DNA of 64,000 nt from a virus. The position numbers were made by a program, and so were the translations under genes. The notes under the pieces are model-generated. The model did no database searches, was not told where the DNA came from, and worked only from the letters and a program-made list of their open reading frames with translations. This document shows, in pieces, positions 23,442 to 30,165 of the stretch. The first letter of the stretch is position 1. The number at the start of each line of letters is the position of its first letter. Location: the IMG/VR virus record IMGVR_UViG_3300050015_000276, positions 115,688 through 179,687 of that record; one strand, written 5' to 3'.

Positions 23442-23684
23442 ATGCCTCCAATGTATGAATATGAGTGTGGCCGTTGTGGTGCCACCTTTGAAGTTCGCCA
23501 GAAAATGAGTGATCCGCCACTGAAGAATCATACGGGTCCAAATGATGATCCGGATTTTTGTAATGGTTCTGTTGAGCGGAAAATATCCGCACCTTCTTTA
23601 AAGTTTATAGGAAAAGGGTTTTATGTAAATGACTATCCTAAGAACAAAGAACGCAGAAATGGCAATAAAACTTTTGGCTCTTAG
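23442..23684 (+). CDS. FmdB-type zinc ribbon protein
   Basis: 80 aa. MYEYECGRCGATFEVRQKMS is the FmdB-family ribbon start; a later FCNGSVERKISAPSLKFIGK and GFYVNDY complete the family pattern. It probably binds zinc and acts in regulation or assembly. A second member of this family is encoded on the minus strand at 62903-63229. Confidence 0.75.
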   Translation: MPPMYEYECGRCGATFEVRQKMSDPPLKNHTGPNDDPDFCNGSVERKISAPSLKFIGKGFYVNDYPKNKERRNGNKTFGS

Positions 23685-23775
23685 TTATGCATACGATACA
23701 CCAGTCAAATTAACACACAAACAAATTGCTGATTTGTTGAGTTGGATAAAAGAAATAGACAGTTTCGGAGAGTAA
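23629..23775 (+). CDS. Small unknown protein overlapping the FmdB-type gene
   Basis: 48 aa (MTILRTKNAEMAIKLLALSY then AYDTPVKLTHKQIADLLSWI). The second half looks like a short helix-turn-helix. It overlaps the previous gene by 56 bp; ATG 23671 (34 aa) would reduce this to 14 bp. Its 3' end lies inside a structured element. Confidence 0.45.
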   Translation: MTILRTKNAEMAIKLLALSYAYDTPVKLTHKQIADLLSWIKEIDSFGE

Positions 23776-23849
23776 CCGCGAATCTAATCGGTATTAGGCG
23801 TTCGGGAATGGTTATTAGATTACTTCCTGATATAATCTCCTGCTCTCCG
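23766..23849 (+). ncRNA. Structured element before the tRNA half
   Basis: CGGAGAG (23766-23772) pairs with CTCTCCG (23843-23849); inside, AATCTAAT (23781-23788) pairs with ATTAGATT (23814-23821). Both stems are perfect. It lies directly upstream of a partial tRNA. Confidence 0.4.
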
Positions 23850-23854
23850 GATTT

Positions 23855-23877
23855 GGGAATTTAGCTCAATTGGTAAG
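23855..23877 (+). pseudogene. 5' half of a tRNA gene
   Basis: GGGAATTTAGCTCAATTGGT looks like the acceptor strand plus D-arm start of a tRNA (compare GTGGCTCAATTGGTAGAGC in tRNA-Thr). The sequence then runs into the HNH gene (ATG 23879) and no matching 3' half (AATTCCC) follows. A remnant broken by the endonuclease insertion is the simplest reading. Confidence 0.5.
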
Positions 23878-23878
23878 T

Positions 23879-24310
23879 ATGAATAATAGTAAAAAGAATA
23901 AAAATGATTTTCTTGGTGAAAATTCTAGTACTGCTGCTGCTAGATTGAGAAGGAATATTTTATTTCATTTAGCTAAAAAATGTGGAATGAATAAATGTTT
24001 TCGTTGTGGTATTGAGATTGTTGATCCTGAAGAATTTTCTATTGACCATAAACTACCTTGGTTGTATGTAGATATTAAATTATTTTGGGATATGAATAAT
24101 ATTGCTTTTTCTCATAAGCGATGTAATAAGGTTGATAGACCAGAATTGATTCATCGACAAAAAATAAAAAATCCAAAAGGTAAAAATTGGTGTGGCAAAT
24201 GCAAGACTTTCAAAAGTAATAAATTTTTTGGCAAGAAAACCAGTAGTTTGGATGGTATGAGCAATTCATGTTATGATTGCCGTAAAGCTAAAAATTGGGA
24301 TCATAAATAA
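23879..24310 (+). CDS. HNH homing endonuclease
   Basis: 143 aa. Zinc-finger HNH: CFRCGIEIVDPEEFSIDHKL, then WDMNNIAFSHKRCN, plus a C-terminal second zinc site (WCGKCKTFKSNKFF, CYDC). A free-standing nuclease of the kind that spreads between phage genomes. It begins 1 nt after a tRNA 5' half and ends 8 nt before tRNA-Thr. Confidence 0.8.
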   Translation: MNNSKKNKNDFLGENSSTAAARLRRNILFHLAKKCGMNKCFRCGIEIVDPEEFSIDHKLPWLYVDIKLFWDMNNIAFSHKRCNKVDRPELIHRQKIKNPKGKNWCGKCKTFKSNKFFGKKTSSLDGMSNSCYDCRKAKNWDHK

Positions 24311-24318
24311 AATTTTGT

Positions 24319-24394
24319 GCCTATGTGGCTCAATTGGTAGAGCGCCGCACTTGTAATGCGGATATTGGAGGTTCAAGTCCTCTCATAGGCTCCA
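24319..24394 (+). tRNA. tRNA-Thr(TGT)
   Basis: Acceptor GCCTATG pairs with CATAGGC, D-arm GCTCAATTGGTAGAGC, anticodon stem CCGCA/TGCGG around CTTGTAA (TGT), T-arm GAGG-TTCAAGT-CCTC, CCA encoded. Confidence 0.92.
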
Positions 24395-24401
24395 CAAGTC
24401 A

Positions 24402-24500
24402 GGATGGGTCGTCTGGCATCCAAAACGGCGCCTATTCACGTAGAGCGCCGTCCTCCTTTAGATCAGCTTATGCATCCGCATAAGTTACCAGGCTGAGAAT
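24402..24500 (+). ncRNA. Structured RNA candidate, family A/B copy 1
   Basis: Shares the ordered blocks GGGTCGTCT (24406-24414), ACGGCGC (24425-24431) and TCCTTTAGAT (24454-24463) with the segment at 27133-27246; both copies follow a tRNA. The first two blocks can form a hairpin (GTCGT with ACGGC). A perfect CTTATGC-ATCC-GCATAAG hairpin follows. Function unknown. Confidence 0.45.
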
Positions 24501-24503
24501 AGA

Positions 24504-24534
24504 ATCGGGCCAGAATATTCTGGCCCGATTTCGG
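24504..24534 (+). terminator. Perfect palindromic terminator
   Basis: A 26-nt perfect palindrome (24504-24529; arms ATCGGGCCAGAAT and its complement) is followed by TTTCGG. It ends the tRNA-Thr/ncRNA transcript just before the next promoter. Confidence 0.65.
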
Positions 24535-24563
24535 TTGACATCCACATTAAAATTTGATATACT
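24535..24563 (+). promoter_or_regulatory. Promoter, leaderless type
   Basis: TTGACA (24535-24540), 17-nt spacer, TATACT (24558-24563), then exactly 6 nt to ATG 24570. Confidence 0.75.
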
Positions 24564-24569
24564 TAGAAT

Positions 24570-24842
24570 ATGAAAAACCCCTGCGAACAATTTAAACACA
24601 CATTGACTGTCGAAATAACAACTCAATTTCCACAAACATCTAATAGTTTCACTGAATTGATCCGACAAATGTTGGGTCCTTGGTGTAAATCTGTGAACGT
24701 AGTTCGTATGAATGATGAGGGTGTGGAATATACTTCACGGCAATTAAATCCCTTAAGTGATGAATATGTTGGCCATATTATTGCGGATGAATATATGAAA
24801 CACCTATTATTTGCAGGTGATCGTTTGAAGGCTTTAAGATAA
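24570..24842 (+). CDS. Small unknown protein before the DNA ligase
   Basis: 90 aa. Contains CEQFKHTLTVEITTQFPQTS and ADEYMKHLLFAGDRLKALR. No family recognised. Its stop overlaps the ligase start (TAATG), so it is translated with the ligase. Confidence 0.6.
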   Translation: MKNPCEQFKHTLTVEITTQFPQTSNSFTELIRQMLGPWCKSVNVVRMNDEGVEYTSRQLNPLSDEYVGHIIADEYMKHLLFAGDRLKALR

Positions 24843-25942
24843 TGAATAAAACGAAAACTACATTCCCCATATTGTTTCATAAAGGCAAAAGTGGTAAAAT
24901 TGTTCAGTGGAAGATTTGGACATATGGTGATACAATCTTTGTTGAACATGGCCAGGTTGGGGGAAAGCTGCAATTGACGCCCGGCATCATTTGTGAAGCG
25001 AAGAATGTTGGTAGATCCAATGCTACTACTCCGGAAGAACAGGCTATTTCTGAAGCACGTTCAATGTGGACTTATCAATTAGAAAGAAAATATAGTGAGA
25101 CTTTAGCAGATGCGGAAGAAACTGTATTTCTTCCGATGTTAGCTGGAAAGTTTACAGCCCGCAAAAACAAAATTAAGTACCCGGTATCAGTTCAACGGAA
25201 AATTGATGGACTTCGTTGTGTTGCTTCTTGGTCGGGTAATAATGTTAGACTCATGAGTCGTGGAGGTAAAGATTTAAATCTTCCTCATATACAAAAAGAA
25301 TTAGAATCATTTTTACCAAAAGGTACCGTTTTGGACGGCGAATTATATACGCACGGAATTCCATTTCAAACGGTCACTTCTTGGATTAAAAAATTACAAC
25401 CCGAATCACGAAATATCCAATATTTGGTATATGATTGTCCTGAATATAATGGAACATCTAAGAAGTGGATAGAAAGATTGGAAGATTTGAAATCTTTATT
25501 TAAAATGGACCGTAAGAATATTAAATTATTGGAAACACAATCGGCTGATAATGAAGAAGAAGTTCAGAAATTACAGAAACAATTTGTCCAAGAAGGATAT
25601 GAGGGTGCTATTATCCGTGTAAATGATGGAAAATATTTATATGGATTTAGAAGTAATGATCTTCTTAAATTAAAAGATTTTGATGATGCTGAATTTCTAG
25701 TAATAAGTTTTGAACGAGGGGTAGGTAAATTTGAAAACACACCTATTTTAGTGTGTGAAACTAAAGAAGGAAAGACGTTTAAAGTCACACCAAAAGGAAC
25801 TCAAGAGTATAGAGAACAACTCCTAAAGAATATTAAAAAATATATTGGCAAGCAATTGACAGTAAGATATTTTGGTGTTTCTCAGGATTTAATTCCTAGA
25901 TTTCCGGTTGGTGTTGGTTTTAGAGAATCATTTGATATTTAA
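24842..25942 (+). CDS. ATP-dependent DNA ligase with N-terminal WGR-like domain
   Basis: 366 aa. Residues 1-85 look like a WGR domain ([20 protein letters not shown], then NPPEEQA-like [16 protein letters not shown]). The catalytic core follows: motif [11 protein letters not shown] (Lys near 119), motif [12 protein letters not shown], motif IV YEGAIIR, motif V LLKLKDF, and a C-terminal OB domain ([17 protein letters not shown]). It seals nicks in phage DNA. WGR domains bind nucleic acids at breaks. The 3' end overlaps the minus-strand HNH gene by 15 bp. Confidence 0.88.
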   Translation: MNKTKTTFPILFHKGKSGKIVQWKIWTYGDTIFVEHGQVGGKLQLTPGIICEAKNVGRSNATTPEEQAISEARSMWTYQLERKYSETLADAEETVFLPMLAGKFTARKNKIKYPVSVQRKIDGLRCVASWSGNNVRLMSRGGKDLNLPHIQKELESFLPKGTVLDGELYTHGIPFQTVTSWIKKLQPESRNIQYLVYDCPEYNGTSKKWIERLEDLKSLFKMDRKNIKLLETQSADNEEEVQKLQKQFVQEGYEGAIIRVNDGKYLYGFRSNDLLKLKDFDDAEFLVISFERGVGKFENTPILVCETKEGKTFKVTPKGTQEYREQLLKNIKKYIGKQLTVRYFGVSQDLIPRFPVGVGFRESFDI

Positions 25943-26560
25943 TTTTTCTTGGTATTGTTTCTTTTTAGTTTCACTCATTTTCTTTTTTGTTTCTTCTGAG
26001 TGTTTTTTACCGAAGAAAGGATTATTTTTACCGGAAATATTAGCATGATTTTTAGAAATTTTCTTTCGGGTTTCTTCTGATCGTTTTTTGCCTGTAAGGG
26101 ATATTGATAATTTCTGTTTATGTTCTTCAGAAAATTTCTTTCCTTTACGAGAATTACTCATTTTCTTTTTAGATTTTTCGGAATGTTTCCGTCCATACAT
26201 AGGATGATTTTCATTAGAATTTAAGTAATTGTTATTTTGTTTTATCCGTTCAAATGATTTTAAATTTATATTTCGATTTTGTTTTGCATTAGTTTGTCCC
26301 ATTCGGGTAAAAGCCCAATACATTTTAGATTTGCCAACTCCACTTACCATTTTTAATAAAAGATGGTGGCAAACCCAATGTTCTTTGAATGTTAAGGATA
26401 TTAGATTTTCTTTTGTATTTGGTCCACAGAATGGTTTACATTTTGGAATGATATGGTGTTTTTCGGTGTAACCAAAAGTAACTGGTCGGACTTTGGCACG
26501 GTCAATAATTCGGTAATAGGTTTTGGTGTATTTGTTATCGAGATAAATAGTATCAGGCAT
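25928..26560 (-). CDS. HNH homing endonuclease with NUMOD3 repeats
   Basis: 210 aa on the minus strand. N-terminal HNH-like part [10 protein letters not shown] and [15 protein letters not shown]-terminal half has tandem NUMOD3 DNA-binding repeats ([39 protein letters not shown]). The first 23 residues and the upstream DNA match the gene at 63226-63993 exactly. A selfish element inserted opposite to the surrounding genes. Confidence 0.85.
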   Translation of the reverse strand: MPDTIYLDNKYTKTYYRIIDRAKVRPVTFGYTEKHHIIPKCKPFCGPNTKENLISLTFKEHWVCHHLLLKMVSGVGKSKMYWAFTRMGQTNAKQNRNINLKSFERIKQNNNYLNSNENHPMYGRKHSEKSKKKMSNSRKGKKFSEEHKQKLSISLTGKKRSEETRKKISKNHANISGKNNPFFGKKHSEETKKKMSETKKKQYQEKLNIK

Positions 26561-26590
26561 TTGTATTCCTTTCCAAAATACGAGTGCTTA

Positions 26591-26624
26591 GAGGACATGT
26601 GGTATTTCGGTACTACTTGTCCTC
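26591..26624. terminator. Long hairpin between divergent genes
   Basis: GAGGACA (26591-26597) pairs with TGTCCTC (26618-26624), continued after one mismatch by GTGGTA/TACTAC. It separates the minus-strand HNH start from the next + strand promoter. No T run, so a role as terminator is uncertain. Confidence 0.4.
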
Positions 26625-26644
26625 GATACTATTATTTATAGTTG

Positions 26645-26674
26645 TTGACAATTTGAGAATAGAAGTGATATCAT
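26645..26674 (+). promoter_or_regulatory. Promoter, leaderless type
   Basis: TTGACA (26645-26650), 18-nt spacer ending AGTGA, TATCAT (26669-26674), then 6 nt to ATG 26681. Confidence 0.7.
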
Positions 26675-26680
26675 AAACAT

Positions 26681-27049
26681 ATGAAGACATTCCGAGACAT
26701 TTATAATCTGGTATACCAAATTGAATTGATGACTTATTATGGATATTCTGGTCCAGAAATTGGTGCTGATGGACATAAAACATTTACTAACAGAGTAAAT
26801 CCTGAGATTCAAATTTTAGTTGATTTGCCGGGGAATGAATGGCATCTTATGGTTAAAGGTGTGGTTCATGTTGTGGGTAAATTGAATGATGAATCTCTTC
26901 GGGATATTTTGAGTGGTAATATAACAGCGGCAATGGAATATGAAGAGACTGATGATGAACGCCTGGCCCGCGCGAAAACTTATGAGCCAGATGGTGGCAC
27001 AAGTTCATCGTCTGACAATACATCTTCATCGGCCGGTACTCATAATTAA
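26681..27049 (+). CDS. Unknown phage protein with Ser-rich tail
   Basis: 122 aa. The core (VNPEIQILVDLPGNEWHLMV) is followed by an acidic segment and a Ser/Thr-rich tail (GGTSSSSDNTSSSAGTHN). No family recognised. tRNA-Gln follows 4 nt later. Confidence 0.6.
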   Translation: MKTFRDIYNLVYQIELMTYYGYSGPEIGADGHKTFTNRVNPEIQILVDLPGNEWHLMVKGVVHVVGKLNDESLRDILSGNITAAMEYEETDDERLARAKTYEPDGGTSSSSDNTSSSAGTHN

Positions 27050-27053
27050 ATAA

Positions 27054-27130
27054 AGGGGTATAGTCTAATTGGCTATGACGCCAGGCTCTGAACCTGGAGA
27101 CTGAAAGTTCAAGTCTTTCTGCCCCTACCA
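27054..27130 (+). tRNA. tRNA-Gln(CTG)
   Basis: Acceptor AGGGGTA pairs with TGCCCCT, anticodon stem CCAGG/CCTGG around CTCTGAA (CTG), T-arm GAAAG-TTCAAGT-CTTTC, CCA encoded. Confidence 0.9.
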
Positions 27131-27132
27131 AT

Positions 27133-27246
27133 TTTGTGGGTCGTCTAAGAGTAGGACGGCGCTGCGCAACGTTATACCAAAGCGATTGATGGATGAGGTA
27201 TCCTTTAGATACTTTACAGAGTCGGTCGAACACATGGTCCCACAAA
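27133..27246 (+). ncRNA. Structured RNA candidate, family A/B copy 2
   Basis: Closed by a perfect 8-bp stem TTTGTGGG (27133-27140) with CCCACAAA (27239-27246). Inside are the blocks shared with the 24.4 kb copy: GGGTCGTCT, ACGGCGC, TCC TTTAGAT, in the same order. GTCGTC can pair with GACGGC (one pair longer than copy 1), and GTATC-CTTTA-GATAC forms a further hairpin. It lies directly after tRNA-Gln. Confidence 0.5.
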
Positions 27247-27259
27247 TAATAAGGAATAT

Positions 27260-27459
27260 ATGAATGATAAATTACTGACTTTATTTTTCTTTTGTCTTTT
27301 ACGTGATTTGTACCTGCTGGTATTATAGCAAAATGTGTAGAAAATGCGGAATTGTGTAATAAATTTACCGGATCCATTTCAGTTGATACGGACGTAACTT
27401 CTTCGATGTTGAAATTGGCACAAAGTTTTACTGATCGTTTTGTTAATGAAACTAAATAA
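27260..27459 (+). pseudogene. Small membrane-type protein with a frameshift
   Basis: ATG 27260 has a good AAGGA site and starts MNDKLLTLFFFCLLRD (hydrophobic). At 27307-27309 (three T) the frame must shift by -1 to continue as FVPAGIIAKCVENAELCNKF and on to a stop at 27457. One more T would make a single protein of about 66 aa; as written the first frame stops at 27326. True decay, slippage or sequencing error. Confidence 0.45.
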
Positions 27460-27467
27460 GGATATTA

Positions 27468-27544
27468 GCGAAATACTGTATAGATGGCTAGTACGCTAGG
27501 CTTCCAACCTTGAGGGCCGGATTCGAGTTCCGGATTTCGCTCCA
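27468..27544 (+). tRNA. tRNA-Gly(TCC)
   Basis: Acceptor GCGAAAT pairs perfectly with ATTTCGC, loop CTTCCAA (TCC), T-arm CCGGA-TTCGAGT-TCCGG, CCA encoded. The anticodon stem has one weak pair. Confidence 0.88.
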
Positions 27545-27554
27545 AACTAAAATT

Positions 27555-27794
27555 ATGAAGTGTTATATACTAAAGCGAAATGATACGGGTCAATATTACC
27601 GTGGAAATAATAAACGAAATTTTAGAGATCGTTGGACAGAGAAATTAGAACAAGCAAAGAAATATAAACGTCAAGGTGACGTTGCCAACGCCGTTACAAC
27701 CATGAGAGATTATTCGGCTTACAGGGAAGTTAAGAATGTGACATTTACGGTCTTGTCATATTCCTTGGAATATATTGCGGAATATGAACTCTAA
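27555..27794 (+). CDS. Small basic protein, unknown
   Basis: 79 aa from ATG 27555. MKCYILKRNDTGQYYRGNNK begins a compact beta/alpha fold seen in small phage proteins; it is rich in Lys/Arg. No function assigned. Confidence 0.6.
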   Translation: MKCYILKRNDTGQYYRGNNKRNFRDRWTEKLEQAKKYKRQGDVANAVTTMRDYSAYREVKNVTFTVLSYSLEYIAEYEL

Positions 27795-27866
27795 ATAGTT
27801 TAGTAGTGAAACCAATTGGCTTAAAACAAACGGGCATTTTAGCCGATATGCCGAGAAAAGGAAAAT

Positions 27867-28640
27867 ATGATGTATAAAAATGGCCTCGTGGCCGTTATTA
27901 AAGTTGGAGGACGTGTCCTCCGTGAAACAAAAGATGTTGTTTATGTTCCCTTCGGGTCTGAATATTCTGTATTAATCAAGAATCTGAAAACCAAAAGAGT
28001 GTTAATTAATATGGCTATTGATGGCACTGATGCTTTTGATGGTACTCAGATTGTGATCCCTGCTAATTCAGAAGTTGAATTGGAACGATTCATTAGGAAT
28101 GGTAATTTAAATTCGGGTAATAAATTCAAGTTTATTGAACGTACAGAAGCCATTGAAGAATTCCGAGGTGTTAAGTCTGACGATGGTTTGATTCGTATTG
28201 AATATTGGACAGAGAAAGTTCATGATCCGATGATATTGGTAAACAATGCTTGGAAATATGAATTTGGAACAAACTATCGAAATCCATATGGAAATTTTCG
28301 TTCATTCAATTCTCTCGATGATTCTTATTCCTTTAATGATGTTTCTACTTGTGGACTTACATATTGTGCATTTAATCAACAATCGTTAGAACCGGTGAAT
28401 GGTGCTGGTATTACTGTTGCCGGTAGTCAGAGTAATCAAACATTTGGGACATGTGGTTGGTTTGAGACCGAACCACAAAGTGAAGTTCTTATTTTGAAGA
28501 TGTGTGGAAAGACAGAAACACAAAAGGTAGTAAAACCTATTACAGTACAGATGAAAAAAGTTTGTGTGACTTGTGGCAAGAAAAGTCATGGAAATGTAAG
28601 TTTTTGTCCGCAGTGTGGAACTGCATTGAATTTGATTTAA
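27867..28640 (+). CDS. Protein with C-terminal zinc ribbon
   Basis: 257 aa. The first 225 residues are beta-rich and include GAGITVAGSQSNQTFG; the C-terminus is a zinc ribbon, CVTCGKK then SFCPQCGTALN. Similar phage proteins are of unknown function and may be virion-associated. A CGGGCAT/ATGCCG hairpin lies in its short leader, before AAAGGA. Confidence 0.6.
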   Translation: MMYKNGLVAVIKVGGRVLRETKDVVYVPFGSEYSVLIKNLKTKRVLINMAIDGTDAFDGTQIVIPANSEVELERFIRNGNLNSGNKFKFIERTEAIEEFRGVKSDDGLIRIEYWTEKVHDPMILVNNAWKYEFGTNYRNPYGNFRSFNSLDDSYSFNDVSTCGLTYCAFNQQSLEPVNGAGITVAGSQSNQTFGTCGWFETEPQSEVLILKMCGKTETQKVVKPITVQMKKVCVTCGKKSHGNVSFCPQCGTALNLI

Positions 28641-28648
28641 AGGTTTGT

Positions 28649-28724
28649 TCCTCGGTAGCTCAATTGGTAGAGCGGGTGGCTGTTAACCACCTCGTTGCAG
28701 GTTCGACTCCTGCCTGGGGAGCCA
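28649..28724 (+). tRNA. tRNA-Asn(GTT)
   Basis: Acceptor TCCTCGG pairs with CTGGGGA, D-arm GCTCAATTGGTAGAGC, anticodon stem GGTGG/CCACC around CTGTTAA (GTT), T-arm GCAGG-TTCGACT-CCTGC, CCA encoded. Confidence 0.92.
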
Positions 28725-28729
28725 TTTTT

Positions 28730-28822
28730 GGCCACGAAATGTAAGGTGCATGGGCGGATTTATATCCCGTATAATCGCCAGATAAGCGTACTGGCTGGGT
28801 TCGATTCCCAGCGTGGCTACCA
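28730..28822 (+). tRNA. Unusual 93-nt tRNA-like gene, possibly Ile(TAT)
   Basis: Acceptor GGCCACG pairs with CGTGGCT, T-arm CTGGG-TTCGATT-CCCAG, CCA encoded. The interior is odd: a 3-bp D-stem, then a segment that can be read as an anticodon arm around TTTATAT (TAT) with 4 of 5 pairs and a very long variable region, or instead folds into a 10-bp hairpin GGCG...CGCC. Identity is therefore uncertain. Confidence 0.5.
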
Positions 28823-28843
28823 AATAATGTCAATAATTCTTTA

Positions 28844-28872
28844 TTGACATTCGGGGTTGTAAATGTTATAAT
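28844..28872 (+). promoter_or_regulatory. Promoter, leaderless type
   Basis: TTGACA (28844-28849), 17-nt spacer, perfect TATAAT (28867-28872), then 6 nt to ATG 28879. Confidence 0.78.
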
Positions 28873-28878
28873 AGATTC

Positions 28879-29294
28879 ATGAGTGATATTATATACTGTG
28901 GGTTTACCGGCACTAGAAAAGGAATGACGTTATTCCAAAAGCAACGATTGATCAGTTATTTAACTCAATTTAAAAATAACGACACTCAATTAGTTTGGCA
29001 CCATGGTTGTTGTGAAGGTGCCGATGTTGAATTTGATGGAATCGTTCGTAAATTTTATCCTAATGGACATTTACATCCATCGAATATAAGTAAAACTCAA
29101 GTTGTTTGTTTGTGGATGGTGACGTTCTTTATAAACCTAAACCTCCACTGGCACGTGATCGTGATATTGTAAATGCAGTTGAATTTTTGATTGCGGCTCC
29201 AAAAAGTGATGATCAAACTTTGAGAAGCGGCACGTGGACGACAATACGGTATGCTCGGAAAACAGGTAAAGAGATTTGGATGTTAGAACGGTAA
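28879..29294 (+). pseudogene. SLOG/DprA-like nucleotide-binding protein with a frameshift
   Basis: The first frame gives GFTGTRKGMTLFQKQRL, LVWHHGCCEGAD and HLHPSN; the -1 frame, from about 29106, continues with FVDGDVLYKPKPPLARDRDI, LIAAPKSDDQ and RSGTWTTIRYARKTGKEIW to a stop at 29294. Together they make one complete SLOG-family Rossmann protein of about 138 aa. One extra T in the TTT run at 29109-29111 would restore the frame. SLOG domains bind nucleotide-derived signals. It has a strong promoter. Confidence 0.65.
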
Positions 29295-29298
29295 ATTG

Positions 29299-29384
29299 GG
29301 CCCTGTGGTGAAATTGGCAGTACACGCAAGTTTAAGGAACTTGTGCCTTCGGGCGTGAAAGTTCAAGTCTTTCCAGGGCCACCA
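29299..29384 (+). tRNA. tRNA-Leu(AAG)
   Basis: Acceptor GGCCCTG pairs with CAGGGCC, anticodon stem CAAGT/ACTTG around TTAAGGA (AAG), variable arm TGCCTTCGGGCGT, T-arm GAAAG-TTCAAGT-CTTTC, CCA encoded. Confidence 0.85.
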
Positions 29385-29400
29385 AAATTTGGAGATAATT

Positions 29401-29613
29401 ATGAATAAACTTTATAAGTTGTTTCTGGCAGTCATTGCTACAATTATAGCATTTTTCCCTACTGAGATTTATGTGATAATTTACCACTCATTGGGTCCTT
29501 TAACGTTCTGGGAGATGGCTTCTTTAGGACTTGGTTTTTTCTTTGGTGGTGCTTTTCAAGTATTTCTTTTGGGTTTGTTGGTAGCATTTCTTGTGTGGTT
29601 ATCGGATTTTTAA
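29401..29613 (+). CDS. Small membrane protein, two TM helices
   Basis: 70 aa from ATG 29401 (GGAGAT upstream). Two hydrophobic segments, LFLAVIATIIAFFPTEIYVI and GGAFQVFLLGLLVAFLVWL. It probably sits in the host inner membrane. Function unknown. Confidence 0.6.
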   Translation: MNKLYKLFLAVIATIIAFFPTEIYVIIYHSLGPLTFWEMASLGLGFFFGGAFQVFLLGLLVAFLVWLSDF

Positions 29614-29615
29614 TT

Positions 29616-29786
29616 ATGGAAAAGAAAGAACCTCGTTTTATTCTTCATGAAACCGATCCAAGTACTAGTTTGAAAACGGTATTTGGAAAGTATGATACTT
29701 ACCAAGAAGCGTGTGATATAGTTGAAAGATTACCGAAAGAAAGAATACCTTTCTGTTCTATTGAGGTTATGGATTTTAAAATATGA
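29616..29786 (+). CDS. Small unknown protein
   Basis: 56 aa from ATG 29616. FILHETDPSTSLKTVFGKYD then a helix EACDIVERLPKE and a strand FCSIEVMDFK: a small beta-alpha-beta fold. Coupled to the next gene through ATGA. Confidence 0.55.
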   Translation: MEKKEPRFILHETDPSTSLKTVFGKYDTYQEACDIVERLPKERIPFCSIEVMDFKI

Positions 29787-30067
29787 AAGTATATGATTGT
29801 TTTAAACGCGAGATTACGGTTGGTTGTTTTCTTGCGGCAGCCACAATGAGTTTTAAACGGCGTAGTATTAGAGTTGGAAAAGTAATTAAGATTCACAAAT
29901 CCGGAAAGATTACTATAGATACTGGTAGTAAACTTCATTCGTGGAGTACTACAACTCTTTCCGTAATTAATGGTGGATATGAATCTTGTATTATTGATCC
30001 AAGTTCACTTCCTTCTGAGGTTTTGGGAAAGTTTGCAATAGGGGTCTGGCACTTCCAGAGGCGCTAA
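29783..30067 (+). CDS. Small beta-rich protein with a paralogue at 55.7 kb
   Basis: 94 aa (ATGA overlap). The start VYDCFKREITVGCFLAAATM matches the start of the gene at 55698 (FDKVGQEITKGCFIAYGHAL); both go on with R-x-G-x-V strands. An SH3-like barrel is plausible. Function unknown. Confidence 0.55.
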   Translation: MKVYDCFKREITVGCFLAAATMSFKRRSIRVGKVIKIHKSGKITIDTGSKLHSWSTTTLSVINGGYESCIIDPSSLPSEVLGKFAIGVWHFQRR

Positions 30068-30073
30068 ATTCAT

Positions 30074-30149
30074 AGGAGAATAGTTTAAATGGATAAAACG
30101 GCGGTCTCCAAAACCGTTAATCTCGGTTCGAGGCCGAGTTCTCCTGCCA
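30074..30149 (+). tRNA. tRNA-Trp(CCA)
   Basis: Acceptor AGGAGAA pairs with TTCTCCT, anticodon stem CGGT/ACCG around CTCCAAA (CCA), T-arm CTCGG-TTCGAGG-CCGAG, discriminator G, CCA encoded. Confidence 0.92.
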
Positions 30150-30165
30150 ATACATAAATAGTATT

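Noticed and set aside
26853-27377. 174-codon minus-strand reading frame.
   Set aside because: It covers tRNA-Gln and the structured element on the opposite strand; contains antisense tRNA sequence.
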